Shown in pieces: positions 1 through 11,680 of a stretch of 64,000 bases of DNA. Both the position numbers and the translations under genes were made by a program. The notes beneath the pieces are model-generated. The model saw only the letters and a program-made list of their open reading frames with translations, searched no databases and was not told the origin of the DNA. Position 1 is the stretch's first letter, and each line of letters starts with the position of its first letter. Source of the DNA: Lentinus brumalis (taxonomy: Eukaryota > Basidiomycota > Agaricomycetes > Polyporales > Polyporaceae); assembly GCA_001792895.1 (NCBI GenBank), contig MARA01000010.1, forward strand, positions 806,001-870,000. Direction: 5' to 3'.

Positions 1-17
1 CCACGACCGACCACGTC

Positions 18-338
18 ATGCGCACCGATCCCGGTCCCAATCCTCCCCGGCCTTCACAGGCTAGAGTACCGTTCCTTCTTCGTGCTTTCCGCCGACCCGA
101 ACCACCCCCGCCGCGATATTCCTCTGTAGTCCCACCTGCGCGACAAAGTGCGGTGATCAGGGAGGTCCAGGTGGTGGCAAGGATGCTCAGGGAAGTTGAT
201 GAAGAGCAGAGATTGCGTGATCAGGCCCAACAGGGCAACTTATGCGCAACGTACAGACTGGCGGCCATGGATCGCGAGTGGGAACTGTTACACGGTGCCC
301 CCCCTCCTCCTCCTCCCCGCCCCCCGAGGTTAACTTGA
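18..338 (+). CDS. Possible 3' end of an unknown gene
   Basis: An open frame entering from the left edge and ending at 338. The last part is rich in charged residues (MLREVDEEQRLRDQAQQ) and ends in a poly-proline run (GAPPPPPPRPPRLT). No domain is recognised. The frame is also open upstream of the first ATG, so this may be the last exon of a gene that begins outside the window. It could equally be chance coding in GC-rich DNA. Positions 339-890 show no gene that I can support. Confidence 0.25.
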   Translation: MRTDPGPNPPRPSQARVPFLLRAFRRPEPPPPRYSSVVPPARQSAVIREVQVVARMLREVDEEQRLRDQAQQGNLCATYRLAAMDREWELLHGAPPPPPPRPPRLT

Positions 339-894
339 ACTTGTTATAAGATTATGCTTACGGTTATATGGGTTCCATTAGTCCTTACTGAACAGACGGA
401 CGCAGTAGAAGCCTCACTTTGCCCTTCAAGGTCCCTGGATAACATTACTGTATTTCTGCTGTTTGCTTCGTGTACTTTAGATTCCTCCACAATCCTTGCA
501 TTCATACCATCACCATCCCTCTATGCCTGTATGCCACTATGCCTTCTATGCACCATCCTCACCATTTCAACCACTCTTATAAGTTATCACCATGATCATC
601 CTTTCAAGTGACGATGTACGTTACCACCAGTACATACTATAGATAGTAGAGGTAGTCTCCGATCGAATGTATCATACTCGCGTTGTGAATGCACATTAGA
701 CTGACCGCAGTGCGACTGCGTGCTCCATGGCAATCACCGCCTGGAACCGCAATTCCGGAAATGACAGTGGATCTCTAGCTGACCGCAGGAAGGAGTTATA
801 ACTGCAACGTATCCTCCAGTGCCAAGGAGTCCCCGACCCACCTGCGACTCCGCATACAAAGTTGAACGGGTGTATCGCCGAGAAGATGGTTTCA

Positions 895-912
895 TATACA
901 TATATATACTTA
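895..912 (+). promoter_or_regulatory. TATA-like element upstream of the SDR gene
   Basis: An alternating A/T stretch (catatacatatatatactt) lies about 65-80 bp before the ATG at 975, a normal distance for a fungal TATA element. It is followed by a pyrimidine-rich tract and repeated CCACC/CACCC just before the start codon. Confidence 0.4.
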
Positions 913-974
913 GACCTCGGTCAAGATTATAAGATCCATCGCTTCTCAGTCGCACCACCCCCCAACCCACCCAA

Positions 975-1824
975 ATGTCTACTTCCTCCAAAATCGTACT
1001 CTGCACCGGAGCCAACCAGGGCCTTGGCTACTGGATCATCCAGGTGGCAGCCTTGCACGACCCAACCTCCACCTACATCCTCTGCAGCCGTAGCCTCGAG
1101 AACGGCAAAGCAGCTCTCCAGAAACTGGAGGACGGAGGCGTAACCGCGAAGATCGACTTACTCCAGCTCGAGGTCACGGACGACGACCAGATCGCTGCTG
1201 CAGCGAAGTATGTGGAGGGGACTTACGGCCGCCTCGATGGTGAGCGCCATGCAGCACAAATGACCGGTCTTGCCCTGGCTCAGTACTGACTGCCGCTGCT
1301 TGCATGGTATAGTCCTCATCAACAACGCCGGCATCGCCCGTCTCCTACCCGAGGACGACCTCACCGCGATCCGGCGCACGTTCAACGAGCTCTTGAACGT
1401 CAACCTCACCTCCGCGGCGGTCATCATCGCCGCTTTCAAGCCCCTGCTCTACAAGTCCGCCGACCCGAAGGTGATCAACATCACGTCCGGGCTCGGGAGC
1501 TGCACGAACACGCTCACGAGGAAGATGTTCCGCGCGCCCGCGTACGGCACGAGCAAGACCGCACTCAACGGCCTCACGGTGCACATGCAGGCCGCGGAGA
1601 ACGACCGCGTCGCGGCGGAGCAAGGGGGCAAGCCGCTTATCCGATTCTACGTGTGTGCGCCGGGGCCGTTGAAGACGGCGTTGACGAACTACTTGGGAGT
1701 GGCGAAGGAGCCGGGGTTGGGTGCGGAGGTTGTCGTTCGTCTTATCGCAGACGATCAGAAGGCCTTCGAGGGCGGTTCGCAATGGGAGTTCGAGGAGGGG
1801 GAGATGCGGCGAGTGCCGTGGTGA
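975..1824 (+). CDS. Short-chain dehydrogenase/reductase (SDR)
   Basis: Two exons, 975-1239 and 1313-1824, joined across a 73-nt intron (GTGAGC...TATAG); about 258 residues. It is an NAD(P)-dependent oxidoreductase of the classical SDR fold. The nucleotide-binding motif CTGANQGLGYWI is at residues 10-21, NNAGIA follows the splice junction, the catalytic serine lies near INITSG, and the YxxxK pair is in AYGTSKTAL. The C-terminal CAPGPLKTALTNY matches the usual PG motif after strand 6. There is no signal peptide or membrane span, so the protein is probably cytosolic. The substrate cannot be read from sequence; fungal relatives are often called carbonyl reductases. It faces NAR1 tail to tail, with 186 bp between stop codons. 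Confidence 0.87.
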
Positions 1825-2010
1825 TCCGGGAGAGCATTCTGGTTATCCTATGTATAACGACAACAGTCTAACCAATTGTACCTGGGGCCATGGGAACAAG
1901 TCAGCACGAGGACGAACACGACATATAACTGTGCAACTCACCTGAGATGGAAGAACTATGGATACAGCCTGAGATGACATGAAGCATACATACTATACAC
2001 GAGGACTTAA

Positions 2011-4521
2011 TCACCACTTCACCGCAAGTCCTACAACTTCGCTCTCCACAGCCCGATATTGGGTCCGGAACAGTCGCTGCCGGCGCGACTCGGCGGCATC
2101 GTCCAGTTTCGTTGTCCATTCGACCTTGCCCTCTGCAATTGCCGCCTTCGTCATCTCCCGCAACACCCGCCCCGCATACTCGTCCGCGTACTCGAACGGC
2201 GACACCGAGCCAGAAGAAGGCTTGCCATCCGCGGGCGGCGTCGGGGGAGGCGTGGGCAGCGTCCTCCAGTACGCGGCCTCGACCTTCTTCGTCCACTCCC
2301 TGTCTCCCCACTTTGCGCTGATCGGCGCAGCAGGCAGAGACTCCTCCGCGCCCAGGCTGACTCCGCTCTCCTGCCAGTCCCTCGAGAAGCCCTCCGCGTC
2401 CGCCAGCTGCTTCTCCGCTTGCACAGGCCGCAGCTGCCCGCCGCCATTCACGCACCCGCTCGGACACGCCATGACCTCCACGTAGTCGTACCCCTTGTCC
2501 TCCTGCGCGGCTCCCTTCCGGACGACCTTCCCGCGAACTCCCGCCAGACGGCCCGCAGCACCGCGCCCGACCTGCACGCCTGCGTCGCGACCGACCTTGC
2601 GCACGACGTTCTGCAGGTTGCGGAACCCGTAGCACTTGGCACCTCGGAAAACGACCTGCCCGGTCTCCCGATGGGTAAGCGTGAATTCCTCGTAGTCTGC
2701 GGACCGCACGGTCTTCGTCGTGAGCTCGAGCGTGCCGGGGTCGGGAGCGGACGAGACGATGGTGGAGATGAGCGACTGCAAGTAAGACCCGGAGCTTGTG
2801 CCGGGGTGCATGAGCAGCTCCGGGAACGCGTCCGGATCCGCGGCGTCCCCGGCTGGGGCGAGCTCGAGCGGTGGGAGACGCGGGACGTTCTCGTCGGGCA
2901 CGGGGATCGATAGGTCCCAGCCCTTGTCCTGCATGAGGAGCTGCAGCTCCCCGGTGGTGATCACGCAGTCGACGTCGCGCGTCGCATACGCTTCATTGTA
3001 GAAGTCTTGCCGCGAAGCTTCGAGCTTCTTATCGTAGCACGGCATCACCGTGACGTGGTAGATCTGATCAGGCCTGCGAACGATCCCACATAACCCCAGG
3101 GGGGCACGCGACGATCAGCAACGGAAGCGACAGACTCAATGTATGAGAGACGCACGTTTTGCCCCATTTCGCCCGAGCCACTCCTTGACGAGCGTACCCA
3201 TGACCTGCTGAGGGCTCTTCGTCTGACTGATGAAGGGAAGCATCTCCCCGTGGGTTTTCTCGGCGTAGCACACCCATCCCGGACATGCGCTTGCGAGCAT
3301 GGGGAGCTTCCCGTTCCCGCTCTTCCGTTCCGCGAACTCCTTCGCATGCTCGAGTAGCGAGATATGCCGTGCGAAGGTCGTGTCGTACACATGTGCGAAG
3401 CCGAGGACGTCCCGGCAGAATACGCTCACACGCCGCAGGACCTGCGAAAGGCTGACCGGCTGGGACGAGCTGGACGAGAGAGAGGCGGCGAGCGAGGCGA
3501 GAGACTGGGGCGCAATGGAGATGACAGGGAGTCGGTGGTGGCAGGACGGTGGCGGTGGGTTGTTCTCGAGAAAGTTCAAGACCTCGGCATGGGACTGCAT
3601 GGTGATGAGGACCGACTCCGCAGAAGTGATACAGCCGCTGGGACACAATCAGCACATGCACGACGCACTTCCCTAGAAACTACAGCGGGAAGAGCTCCAC
3701 CGTGTTTGACTTTCTCCCCGAGTTTTCAGCGCCACGTCCCTTGCCTAGAGCCCTTGATCGGGTATGTGACCTTCCTTGCAACGGAAAAGGGACATGTCCA
3801 AAGGTACCATAGGACACTGGACCCCGCTATTTCCTCATGTTCGGGACGATGGAAGTGTATCTTCGGGATACGAAGCCTTGCGAGGACTAGGGAGTGTTCT
3901 AACCATGACAAGAGAGGCAAACATGGTGGAGACATCTCCTGCTGTGATTCTGGAGCCGTGCCGGTTGTGATAGACGCACCTGCATGCCAAACAGTCATTC
4001 AAGCTGATCTCCGCCGTCGCCAGCTTCTGCTTCGTCTCCCCTGCCGGCTGAGCCGTAATCCCGTTCGCCGCGACCTCATAGTACAACCCGCTCGAGTCTA
4101 CCTGTATTTGCGTCTGAATGGCGAGTGAGACACGTTCTCTTGCAAGCAATCTGAAGACTCACGGCAGCAGCTCCGGGGTCCTGGGGGTCAGGCTTGTTCG
4201 TCTGCTCGACCGGCTTGATGCAAGCTTGCGATGGTGTGATGAAGTCATTGAGGTCCGTGAGCGTCTGCAATGCATCCTCAGTTATCACCCCGTCATCCAG
4301 CATACCACACGGCAGGTTTCCTAGCGTTTCAACAGCACTACGGGCACGTAGATTGACCTTATGTCGCCACGCGAGGGACCCTTCCGGCTGCCTGCTCTGG
4401 AACGAGACGAGGGGGATCCTCATGCGGCGAGTATGGCTCGTCTTGTCGCCCGTCGGAAACGCAAGAATCCCTGCTGTGCCATATGACAATGAAAACATAC
4501 CAGAGCTCCAGAAAACGCCAT
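2011..4521 (-). CDS. NAR1: Cytosolic Fe-S cluster assembly factor NAR1 (iron-only hydrogenase-like)
   Basis: Five exons: 4521-4501, 4264-4163, 4113-3980, 3637-3152, 3073-2011; 601 residues with all phases consistent. Nar1 belongs to the cytosolic iron-sulfur assembly (CIA) machinery and links cluster synthesis to the targeting complex. The N-terminus MAFSGALTLTDLNDFI, then PSQACIKPV, and the later CLACSGCITSAE supply the N-terminal cluster cysteines. The hydrogenase-like core has SACPGWVCYAEKTHG, VTVMPCYDKKLEASR and MACPSGCVNGGGQ, giving the C-terminal cluster ligands. The protein ends in tryptophan, as in many CIA factors. The donor of intron 4 (GTCTCTC at 3151) is weak, but it is the only one that keeps phase into PDQIYHVTVMPC. 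About 60 extra residues rich in Pro/Ser separate the last Cys motif from the C-terminal block. Confidence 0.93.
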
Positions 4522-6297
4522 GTCCAGCAGGAGGGAGAAGGAGGAGAAGGCTTGGGGATACTGTAGCAGAGTCGAACTCAGGCTGGCCGAGCCTGAGCGA
4601 GTCTGACTAAGATCTCGATCAGCAGCACAGCCACCCGACTCGTCCAGATCGAGACACCGATGCGGTCCTCGAGTCTGAGCCTTTCTTTTTCAAACCTGAG
4701 GATTCTCGTTCGTTCTGTGCTGTCTGGATCGTTTCTCCAGCAGCTTCTTGTGCCGACTCCGACGGAGACGGCCGCTCCGACTGACACTTTCTGAAATGAC
4801 CACTGTCTGGTCGTAGTAAGTACTATGAGTACTCTACGTCTGGACTGGTGGGCGCGTGTAAGAACGTCCACTAACCACAGCTGCAGCGGTCGGCCGATGA
4901 AGTCGGGACGTTTCAGGCTTCAGCGTTCAGTTACTCAGTAGCCTGGATCCGCCTGCCGACGGAGGTTGGCCCCGATCCATAGTCAAGTGTGGTCTGTCCG
5001 AGTCCAAAGACCGGGAACTCGAACGTCCAGGGAGGGTTCTGGGTCCCAGCCAAGTTCAGCCTGGGTCTTCTTCAGCCGCGGCTGAATCTACCCGTGTCAA
5101 TGGATGGTGGTTGCGCGGCGCATCATGCATGCGTCATCACTCGTAGTGACATACTACTTACTTACTGATGCGGAACGACTCGACGACCCCCCTGGCAGCA
5201 CACGGGTGACGGAAGCAAATCCACAGAAATGCTGCACGTCGACCCCGATCGGATGGCAAGCTGACGATCTGCCAGTGCCAGTGCTCTGTTGAAACGCGGA
5301 TGGCTTTCCTCGCATGCGGTAGACGTACGTACATATACATACAGGAGCGCGCCACAGGCAGGACACTGGCAGGATAATGAACGCCTCGGTGCCTGGCTCG
5401 GAAGCAGGCGTGCTGCCGAGGCACCAACTTGGCTGTACCAAGGTCAAGACCCAGGAGTCGGGAGGGGCCCGGGGAAGAGCCTCACAGTCGAGACTCGAGA
5501 CTCGAGGCTCGACAGCCAGAGCACTCAGCACTGCGGCTAGTCTACGATTACGGTACGACTCCGCGGGCAGTCGGGCGGGAATCAAGTCCGACCGCAACCT
5601 GTTACTATGTCGCGCCACGAAAGGTGGTCGGGCATGCGGTATGTAAGTTAAAGGACGGTTCTGATAGGTTGTACTTACCTTGTCGAAGCGGAAGCGGACT
5701 GAGTGTCGCATGCCACATTCTGTATGCGTCTGTAGGAGGGAATAGGTACTAGGGGGCGTGTGGTAGGTCGACGTAGACGACAGACGGTATGCGCGTGCAT
5801 GTATTACAGTGTGCGAGTGCGAGTGCCTGCTCGGACATCGATGTATGTATGTGCACGGGGTCCCATGATGCATGGTGGCCAGCTTGTAGCTTGTACTTGC
5901 CGGGAAGTGGTCATAGTGCGTCGAAGACGCGGAGAAAGGGCTTGAAACTTGCGCGGTCAACAGCCAAATTCGTAAGATTCGTAAGCGGAGGACAAGAACA
6001 AGAACAAGGTCGAGGGTCGTACGGGAGAATATGTATATGAATATAATTAGAACATAATAAGGCGAGAAAACGGAGGAAGCGGTAGATGTACAACACTTGT
6101 ATGTATACGTATACTTGGGGCTATCGACAGCAATGAGCATTGATACAGCATGGTGGGACGTGGTGCGGATGCGGGATGCGTGAAATGTGCAGGGAGACTC
6201 GGACGGATGTGTGTGCGAGGGAGCGACTAGACGGGATTAGGGTAGCGGTCCAGGGAGCGCAGGAGAATGCGACATGTGCAACCGGAGGCGCCGCGTG
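4522..6297. other. Intergenic, no supported gene
   Basis: 1.8 kb between NAR1 and the Cys-rich gene. Short palindromes occur, for example ttcagccgcggctgaa near 5070 and the actcgag-based near-palindrome at 5487-5513. A 328-codon minus-strand open frame at 5154-6140 has no protein-like composition or domain. I call no gene here. Confidence 0.5.
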
Positions 6298-6776
6298 CTA
6301 CCGGCGGCGCTGGCCAAAGTACGGGTAGCACTCTGGGCAGAACTCGGGCCTGACGGCGGTGATGGTCTCTGAGGCATCCGGACCGAAGTACTACAACGCG
6401 CGGGGGTGAGCGAGGGCAGACTGGGAGGCACGCGAGCGACGTACGCGGTCGCAGCTGCAATTAGGGCAGGGATTGCGGTGGCGGCGGGAGTTGAAGCAGT
6501 ACGCGTTCTCGCAGTCGATCTTGCGCAGCTTCCGAGTCTGGATGGTGCGTTAAGGTTCTTTAGAGCCCGGGGCAGATGATAGACTTTGCGAGAACCTACG
6601 ATTATGTAGTGCTGTTAGAAGCCGCGGGGGTGACGTCAGGGGAAGCGCCGGGGGAAAGTCTATCAAGAGATACGCACGCCGCAGCCATACTTGGTTCCTT
6701 CCCTGCGAATCAGAGTGGGTGGTGAGGACACGGTGGCGGAAATAAGGGACCAGACTTACGTCTCGAGGCAGCACAT
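6298..6776 (-). CDS. Small cysteine-rich protein (75 aa), unknown function
   Basis: Four exons: 6776-6760, 6702-6678, 6537-6445, 6390-6298; all donors and acceptors are canonical and all phases close. The protein starts MCCLETEGTKYGCG, continues with a basic segment (TRKLRKIDCENAYC) and ends CPECYPYFGQRRR. Eleven cysteines in 75 residues, several as CxxC (CPNCSC, CPEC) and CC pairs, suggest zinc binding or disulfides. There is no signal peptide, so an intracellular Zn-ribbon-like or metal-binding role is more likely than secretion. The start is the first in-frame ATG. Upstream in-frame residues (KYCCAPN) lack an ATG but carry two more Cys, so a missed 5' exon is possible. The gene is too fragmented to be found by ORF length alone. 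Confidence 0.6.
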
Positions 6777-7029
6777 GTTGGGAGCACAGCAGTACTTGGG
6801 TGATGGCAACCTTAAAGCTAGGGGGCCGTAAGCGAAGCGGAGAAGCACCGAGGACAGTGATGCGCTTACGGGAGCGGAGGGACGGAGGGAGAGCGGAGAC
6901 GGAGAGAACGTGGGAGAGGAGGAAGGGGGAGGTGCGGCGGGAAGTGGCGGCGGGAGGAGGGAAGGGTGAGGGTTACAGACGGAGAATGGGAGGGAGGGGA
7001 GGATGAGGCAGGAGACGGAGGAGGGCGTC

Positions 7030-7041
7030 GGCTTTATAGGG
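7030..7041 (-). promoter_or_regulatory. TATA box upstream of the Cys-rich gene
   Basis: On the minus strand ctataaagcc lies about 260 bp before the ATG at 6776, with a strongly purine/pyrimidine-biased stretch between them. This fits a TATA element with a 5' leader of about 200 nt. It is the best promoter candidate in the TLG2/Cys-rich divergent spacer (6777-7488). Confidence 0.4.
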
Positions 7042-7488
7042 CGTCGGGCCGTGGCCACATCAAAGAAAGCGTGCAGTCGCTGGACCACGTTGAGGCGAAA
7101 AGAGAGACGAGTGACAGGTGGGCGAGGGGTGATCCGGAATGAGATCGATAAGCGGCAGAAGGCAAAGAGATGAAACCAAGAGGCGGTTGGCAGGGAGGGC
7201 AGCGAGATGCGCCGATAGCTGTGGCCGTGGGCGACCCTGCCTGGTCTGCGCGTGCGATGACGGACTCGACGCGGGCAGTCACAGGGGTTCTCGTTCTCCG
7301 ACCCGTCGATCGCTGCTGCTGCTCTTCCACCGCCCGCTGCACGTAAACAGCGACGAACATCCTGGTCATGCGCTCCTCCCCCTCCCCGCCCGCACACTCG
7401 GCCTCCGTCCCGGTCCTCCACCCGGGCGCTGCGCACGGGCGCTCCGACGGCCACAGCGCCTCTGTGCCCACGCGCGCGGCCGAGCGAC

Positions 7489-10400
7489 ATGACGAGCAGC
7501 GACGGTCACGGCTCCCACCACACAGCCGCCCACATGTCCTCCTCCTCCTCCTCTCTCAACCCGACCACCCGCTCCCGCACCCTCCTCTTCATCTCCTACC
7601 GCGACTCCCGCGCAGGCGCATCCCGCTCACGCCGCGCCCGCATCATCACAAACTACGATGCCGCCCACGACGACGACGACGAGCACGAACGCCTCATAAA
7701 CGCCGAGGCCGGCCACATCTCTATAGATGCAGAACTCCCGCCTAAATGGTACGTACAACATTCCCCCTTCGGTCTCCTTTCTCCGCACACCTTTCCTCCG
7801 TGATCCATGTCCGTGCATCCATTGGGGCGTAGACGTACACCGGGAGGCGTGTCGCGCTGCGCACATACACGGTCGCCCCGCCTGCTGTCGAAACGCGTGA
7901 CTCTCCCTGCCCTGTGGTCCCCCCTGGGCGTGCCGGCGTGTGTGTCGGGGAAGCACAGGGTTCGGAGCGCGAGGCTGGTCATGCCGTTCATCTCGCTTCG
8001 ACATGACAATCGTACGGGACAATCAAACGTACTTCCCGGGCGTTGGTCCGTCGCACCCTCTTCCGACCCGTGGCCACAGTGCCACTCGCGGGACGTCTGC
8101 TTGCTCGGTCGCCGTCACTTCGATGCCACAGGGCCCACCCTCCATTGAGACGCCTCCAAACTGCTTTCGGTAAACAGGAAGCTGTCGCGATTCCCATGAT
8201 ATGCCTTTATTCGACATTTCGTTCCTCCAGGACGCACGAGTTGTGCTTTGTTTCGCCCATGCTTCTGCGAAGGTGGCCGCGTTCTTCACATGCGGGTACT
8301 GCAGCAGGCCCTTGTACGTGCGAGGACGTTCAGTTGCGCACTACGCTTGGAGAGCTGTTGAACGCATGCGGCTTGGCAGGAGGACGTCGTCGTTCCTGGG
8401 CCGGGATACTCGACGGTGTTGTTATGAGAGGCGCCGCCGGTACATAGTCCCCTGCATGCAGGTTCGTTGCCAGAGCACGTTTCTGTTGCGCTCAACTCCG
8501 TTGTCGTATGCTCTGTTCTGTGTGGCCATCTTCCTTCTCCCAGGGGCATTGATCACGCTGGCCTGAGACGCTTCCCTGGTCCTTTGAGCGCACTGAAGAC
8601 ATGGCCACCAGGCATGCGGCTACCCTGTTCCAAAGACGCGTCGGCGTTCCTTGAATCGAGAACACGAGCCAGGGTTCTCTGTGCCCGGAGGGACCTCGTG
8701 CAGGAAGTTCTTGGGCAGCTACCACTCCTGTGGTTGGTGCTAGGGTGGACCCCTAGTTCTGTCGTCCTTCACAGATGTTCATGCGTCCGTGTATACCCAT
8801 GTCCTCTTCTGGGACGGCCTCCGTTAGCGTGAGGTTGAACATCAGAAATCGTCCACGCATTGTGTGGACTGTTCCTGCTGTTCGGGAGAGGCCAGTGCTT
8901 GTCCAATCCATGCCCGAGTCTTGTGGCAAGCTCTCTCGTCCGGCCATGCCACCATCCTCGTCGCTGGCTAACAATTCCAAGGGGCAACGCCCCGTATGAC
9001 ACTGGCCACACCGTAGCTCGTCCGGTTTATCACCGGCCTGCGGCCGCAGAATGTCCGGGCGTGACATGCCTGAACATTGTTTATGTTGCCCGCCCGAGCT
9101 CGTGTTTGGTCGGCAAGTGCGAACATTGACTAGTCGCATTTCACATCTTCGATGGTGCGGAAGTCTGCCGTCAGGTGCTAATCTATCGCATCGCAGGGTC
9201 GATATCGCAGATCAAGTGAAGGAGATCATCGCTGGTATACAGACTAAAAGTATGTTCCGATGCGCACGCCTCGTTTCTCCTGTTACAGGGTGTTCGAGTT
9301 AGTCTTGCCAAGCTTAACTCCGTCTTCTGCTAGTCGCTGCTCTCGACAAGCTCCACGCAAAGCATGTCTTGCCGGGGTTCTCGGACCGGTCGGCTGAAGA
9401 GAAGGAGATTGAGGCAGCGACGACTGACATTACAAAAGTAACAGATGGTTATCGTTTCGCCTCCGTGTTATTGCCGGCTGACCTGTGATTGCCTCATTGC
9501 TCGCGTCGGTGATCAGGACTTCCGTCAATGCCAGACTTTGATCCAGCGGATAGGATCGGTACCAAGCCACACCTTCCCTCCTTCCCGAGCGGGCGGGTCA
9601 CACCATCACCATGAGCTCGCTGCGAAGAACGTCCAGCGGAGCCTCGCGGCGAAGGTCCAGGAACTGAGCGCCACATTTCGCAAGAAACAGCGCGTGTACA
9701 TGGAGAGTGAGTGTTCCTATCGCGGGCTCGCGCGACGATCGATGGTGGTGTGTCCTTCGCCGGCCGTGTTCTGACGCACTGTGCTTGCACTCCGCAGAAT
9801 TGCAAGGCCATGCGATCAAGAACCAGGACCTGCTTGCGGCGTCGGGCGCAGTGTCGCTGAAGGGGTCAGCAGGGATGTCTGCATTGGACGAGGACGTGGA
9901 GGCAGCGGCTGCAGTACGTCACACTTACGATCGCCGGTTTCCCGTCGGCGTTACTGGCGGGGCGTTCTTGTGCTTACTTCTCCTCGTGGCGTGCCTGTTC
10001 AGTCGAGCGAGGGTGCGGTGCTGCGTCAGGTCACGGCGGTGGACCTGAGCCTCGACACGCGGGACCGGGAACTCACGGAGATCGCGAAGAGTATTGCGCA
10101 GCTGGCGGAGCTGTTCAAGGACCTCTCGGCCCTGGTCATCGACCAGGGCACGCTTCTGGACAGCGTCGAGTACAATGTGGAGCAGACCGCGGTGCATATG
10201 GAAGACGCGGTGAAGGAGCTGGAGACTGCGACGAGGTACGTGTTACGCCTGTCCCATTACGCTGCGTGGGGGCTCCGAGGCTGGCTTCTCTCCTTTGCTT
10301 CTCGCGTGGTCGCTGTCATCGCTGCAGTGAAGTGCGGTTCGCGCAGCCACAGGCTATGGTTTTGAATGCGAACGCGCGCATAACCCTGGAACGCGGCGCA

Positions 10401-10860
10401 CCAGGCTCCAGCGTCATGACTGATGCCTTCTTCACCCGTCCTCGTGGGTTTGCGACGCGTTCTCTGCTCTCTGTTGCGAGGTTCTGGGAAGTGAGGGGCA
10501 CGGTGCTAACGCGTAGCGTGCAGGTACCAGAAGAACACCGGGCGGCGCTCGTGCATCTTCCTGCTCCTGCTGATCATCTTTGGGCTCATCATCGTGCTCA
10601 TCTTCAAGCCCCGCCGGCACCACTCTGCACCTGCGCCTGCGCCATCGCCATCGTCATCGTCATCGGCCGGGGACGAGGACCAGACGTCGGTTGCGACGGG
10701 GGTGATGACTCTGGCTGGCTTGGGGAACGCGGAGTCTGTGACAGCTGGATTGGACGCGCTGGCGCTGGACGTTGCGGCGACTAGTACTCCGACGCCTATA
10801 CCACGGATGCGAAGGGTGCGGGAGAGGAGGAGGGGGCGGGAGGTGCATGTGTATAGATGA
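7489..10860 (+). CDS. TLG2: Qa-SNARE syntaxin, Tlg2/syntaxin-16 type
   Basis: Seven exons: 7489-7748, 9197-9249, 9334-9437, 9517-9706, 9798-9913, 10003-10235, 10524-10860; 430 residues. Tlg2 mediates fusion at the trans-Golgi/endosome. Family signs are TTRSRTLLFISYRDSR at the N-terminus, ELPPKWVDIADQVKEI across junction 1, LDKLHAKHVLPGF, ITKDFRQCQTLIQRI and VYMEKLQGH. The SNARE motif runs from ELTEIAKSIAQLAELFKDL with the central glutamine in LVIDQG, then RYQKNTGRRS and one membrane span (IFLLLLIIFGLIIVLIF). As in yeast Tlg2 a long tail follows the span (about 85 residues, Ser/Ala/Pro-rich). Intron 1 is 1448 nt, far longer than any other intron of the gene (67-288 nt). Confidence 0.93.
7749..9196 (+). 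other. 1448-nt first intron of TLG2, content unknown
   Basis: Bounded by GTACGT and TCGCAG, and fixed by the codon split in PPK-W-VDI. Both strands hold medium-length open frames (for example 8753-9139 minus and 8467-8832 plus), but none has a domain, splice logic or protein-like composition I recognise. It may hold an old insertion; I could not find convincing terminal repeats. Confidence 0.55.
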
Positions 10861-11680
10861 CTGGCTGACTCTGTTTTGTGGTCGTTGCTTTGTTAGGATG
10901 GTATCTTAGTTGTTACTCTAGAATCCTCATAGTGTCTGGATGGAATTGGTCTGCAGAGCTTGGTGCTTGTCAAGGGCAAGTAACCGTACAGCAGCGTACA
11001 GCATGATCATATGAATCGTCTCGTAACATTGTAGCGTTGCGCCACATACGTACGCCCTCACTTCGACAACCTTTTCCCGAAATCTCTGCTGAACTGGTCG
11101 GCAACCAACTCAATCTTCAAGCTTTGACAATATCGAGATCGACAGATTTGCGCAGCTATGTACACAATTTACGAAACGTCGCACTCGACGTCAACTCCTC
11201 CCAGCTCCTCCCTGTTTTTCCAATTGCCCGGCGTGGTGACGTTGAGTCACGCTTTGCTCGCAATTTTTCGGTGGCGAAGGGTACATTTTCTCTGCCCTAC
11301 CCGAACCGAGGCTCGGCGATAGCGATGCAGCGGGAAGTCGCTAAATCTTGAAGCTTGATTGAGTTGCCAGTCTGCAGGCTAGTAACGAACGAATCTGGCT
11401 CTCTCTGCAGCCACCACCTCGCCCTGCCGCCACTCGCGCACGACGCTTGTACTATCTGTCTTTTCTCTTGACTCGGTCGCATCCAATCTCGGAGAGGTCT
11501 AGGGACTGGAGGCGACATCCAGTGAGCACAATTCTCTATCTCAGCCCGCGCTGCCGTGTTCCCGCCATCTCACACTTCGCTTCCTCCGCGCGCGCACCAG
11601 ACGACAAGAGCCGGAGCTCTGAGAACTTATAATCGCCGACCTGCGGGGGTCTTCAGTCCAAACCGCCACTGCGACCGACG
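10861..11680. other. Intergenic, no supported gene
   Basis: 820 bp between the TLG2 stop and the channel start. It should contain the TLG2 3' UTR and the channel promoter. A pyrimidine-rich stretch precedes the ATG at 11681. No gene, repeat or RNA is recognised. Confidence 0.5.

Noticed and set aside
5154..6140. 328-codon open frame on the minus strand
   Set aside because: Composition is Tyr/Thr/Ser/His-rich low complexity with many CA-rich repeats. It has no domain and no splice logic; length alone is not enough in this GC-rich DNA.
8753..9139. Nested minus-strand gene inside the TLG2 intron
   Set aside because: No domain, no promoter or splice pattern, and several competing frames of equal quality. 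Kept only as an unknown intron.
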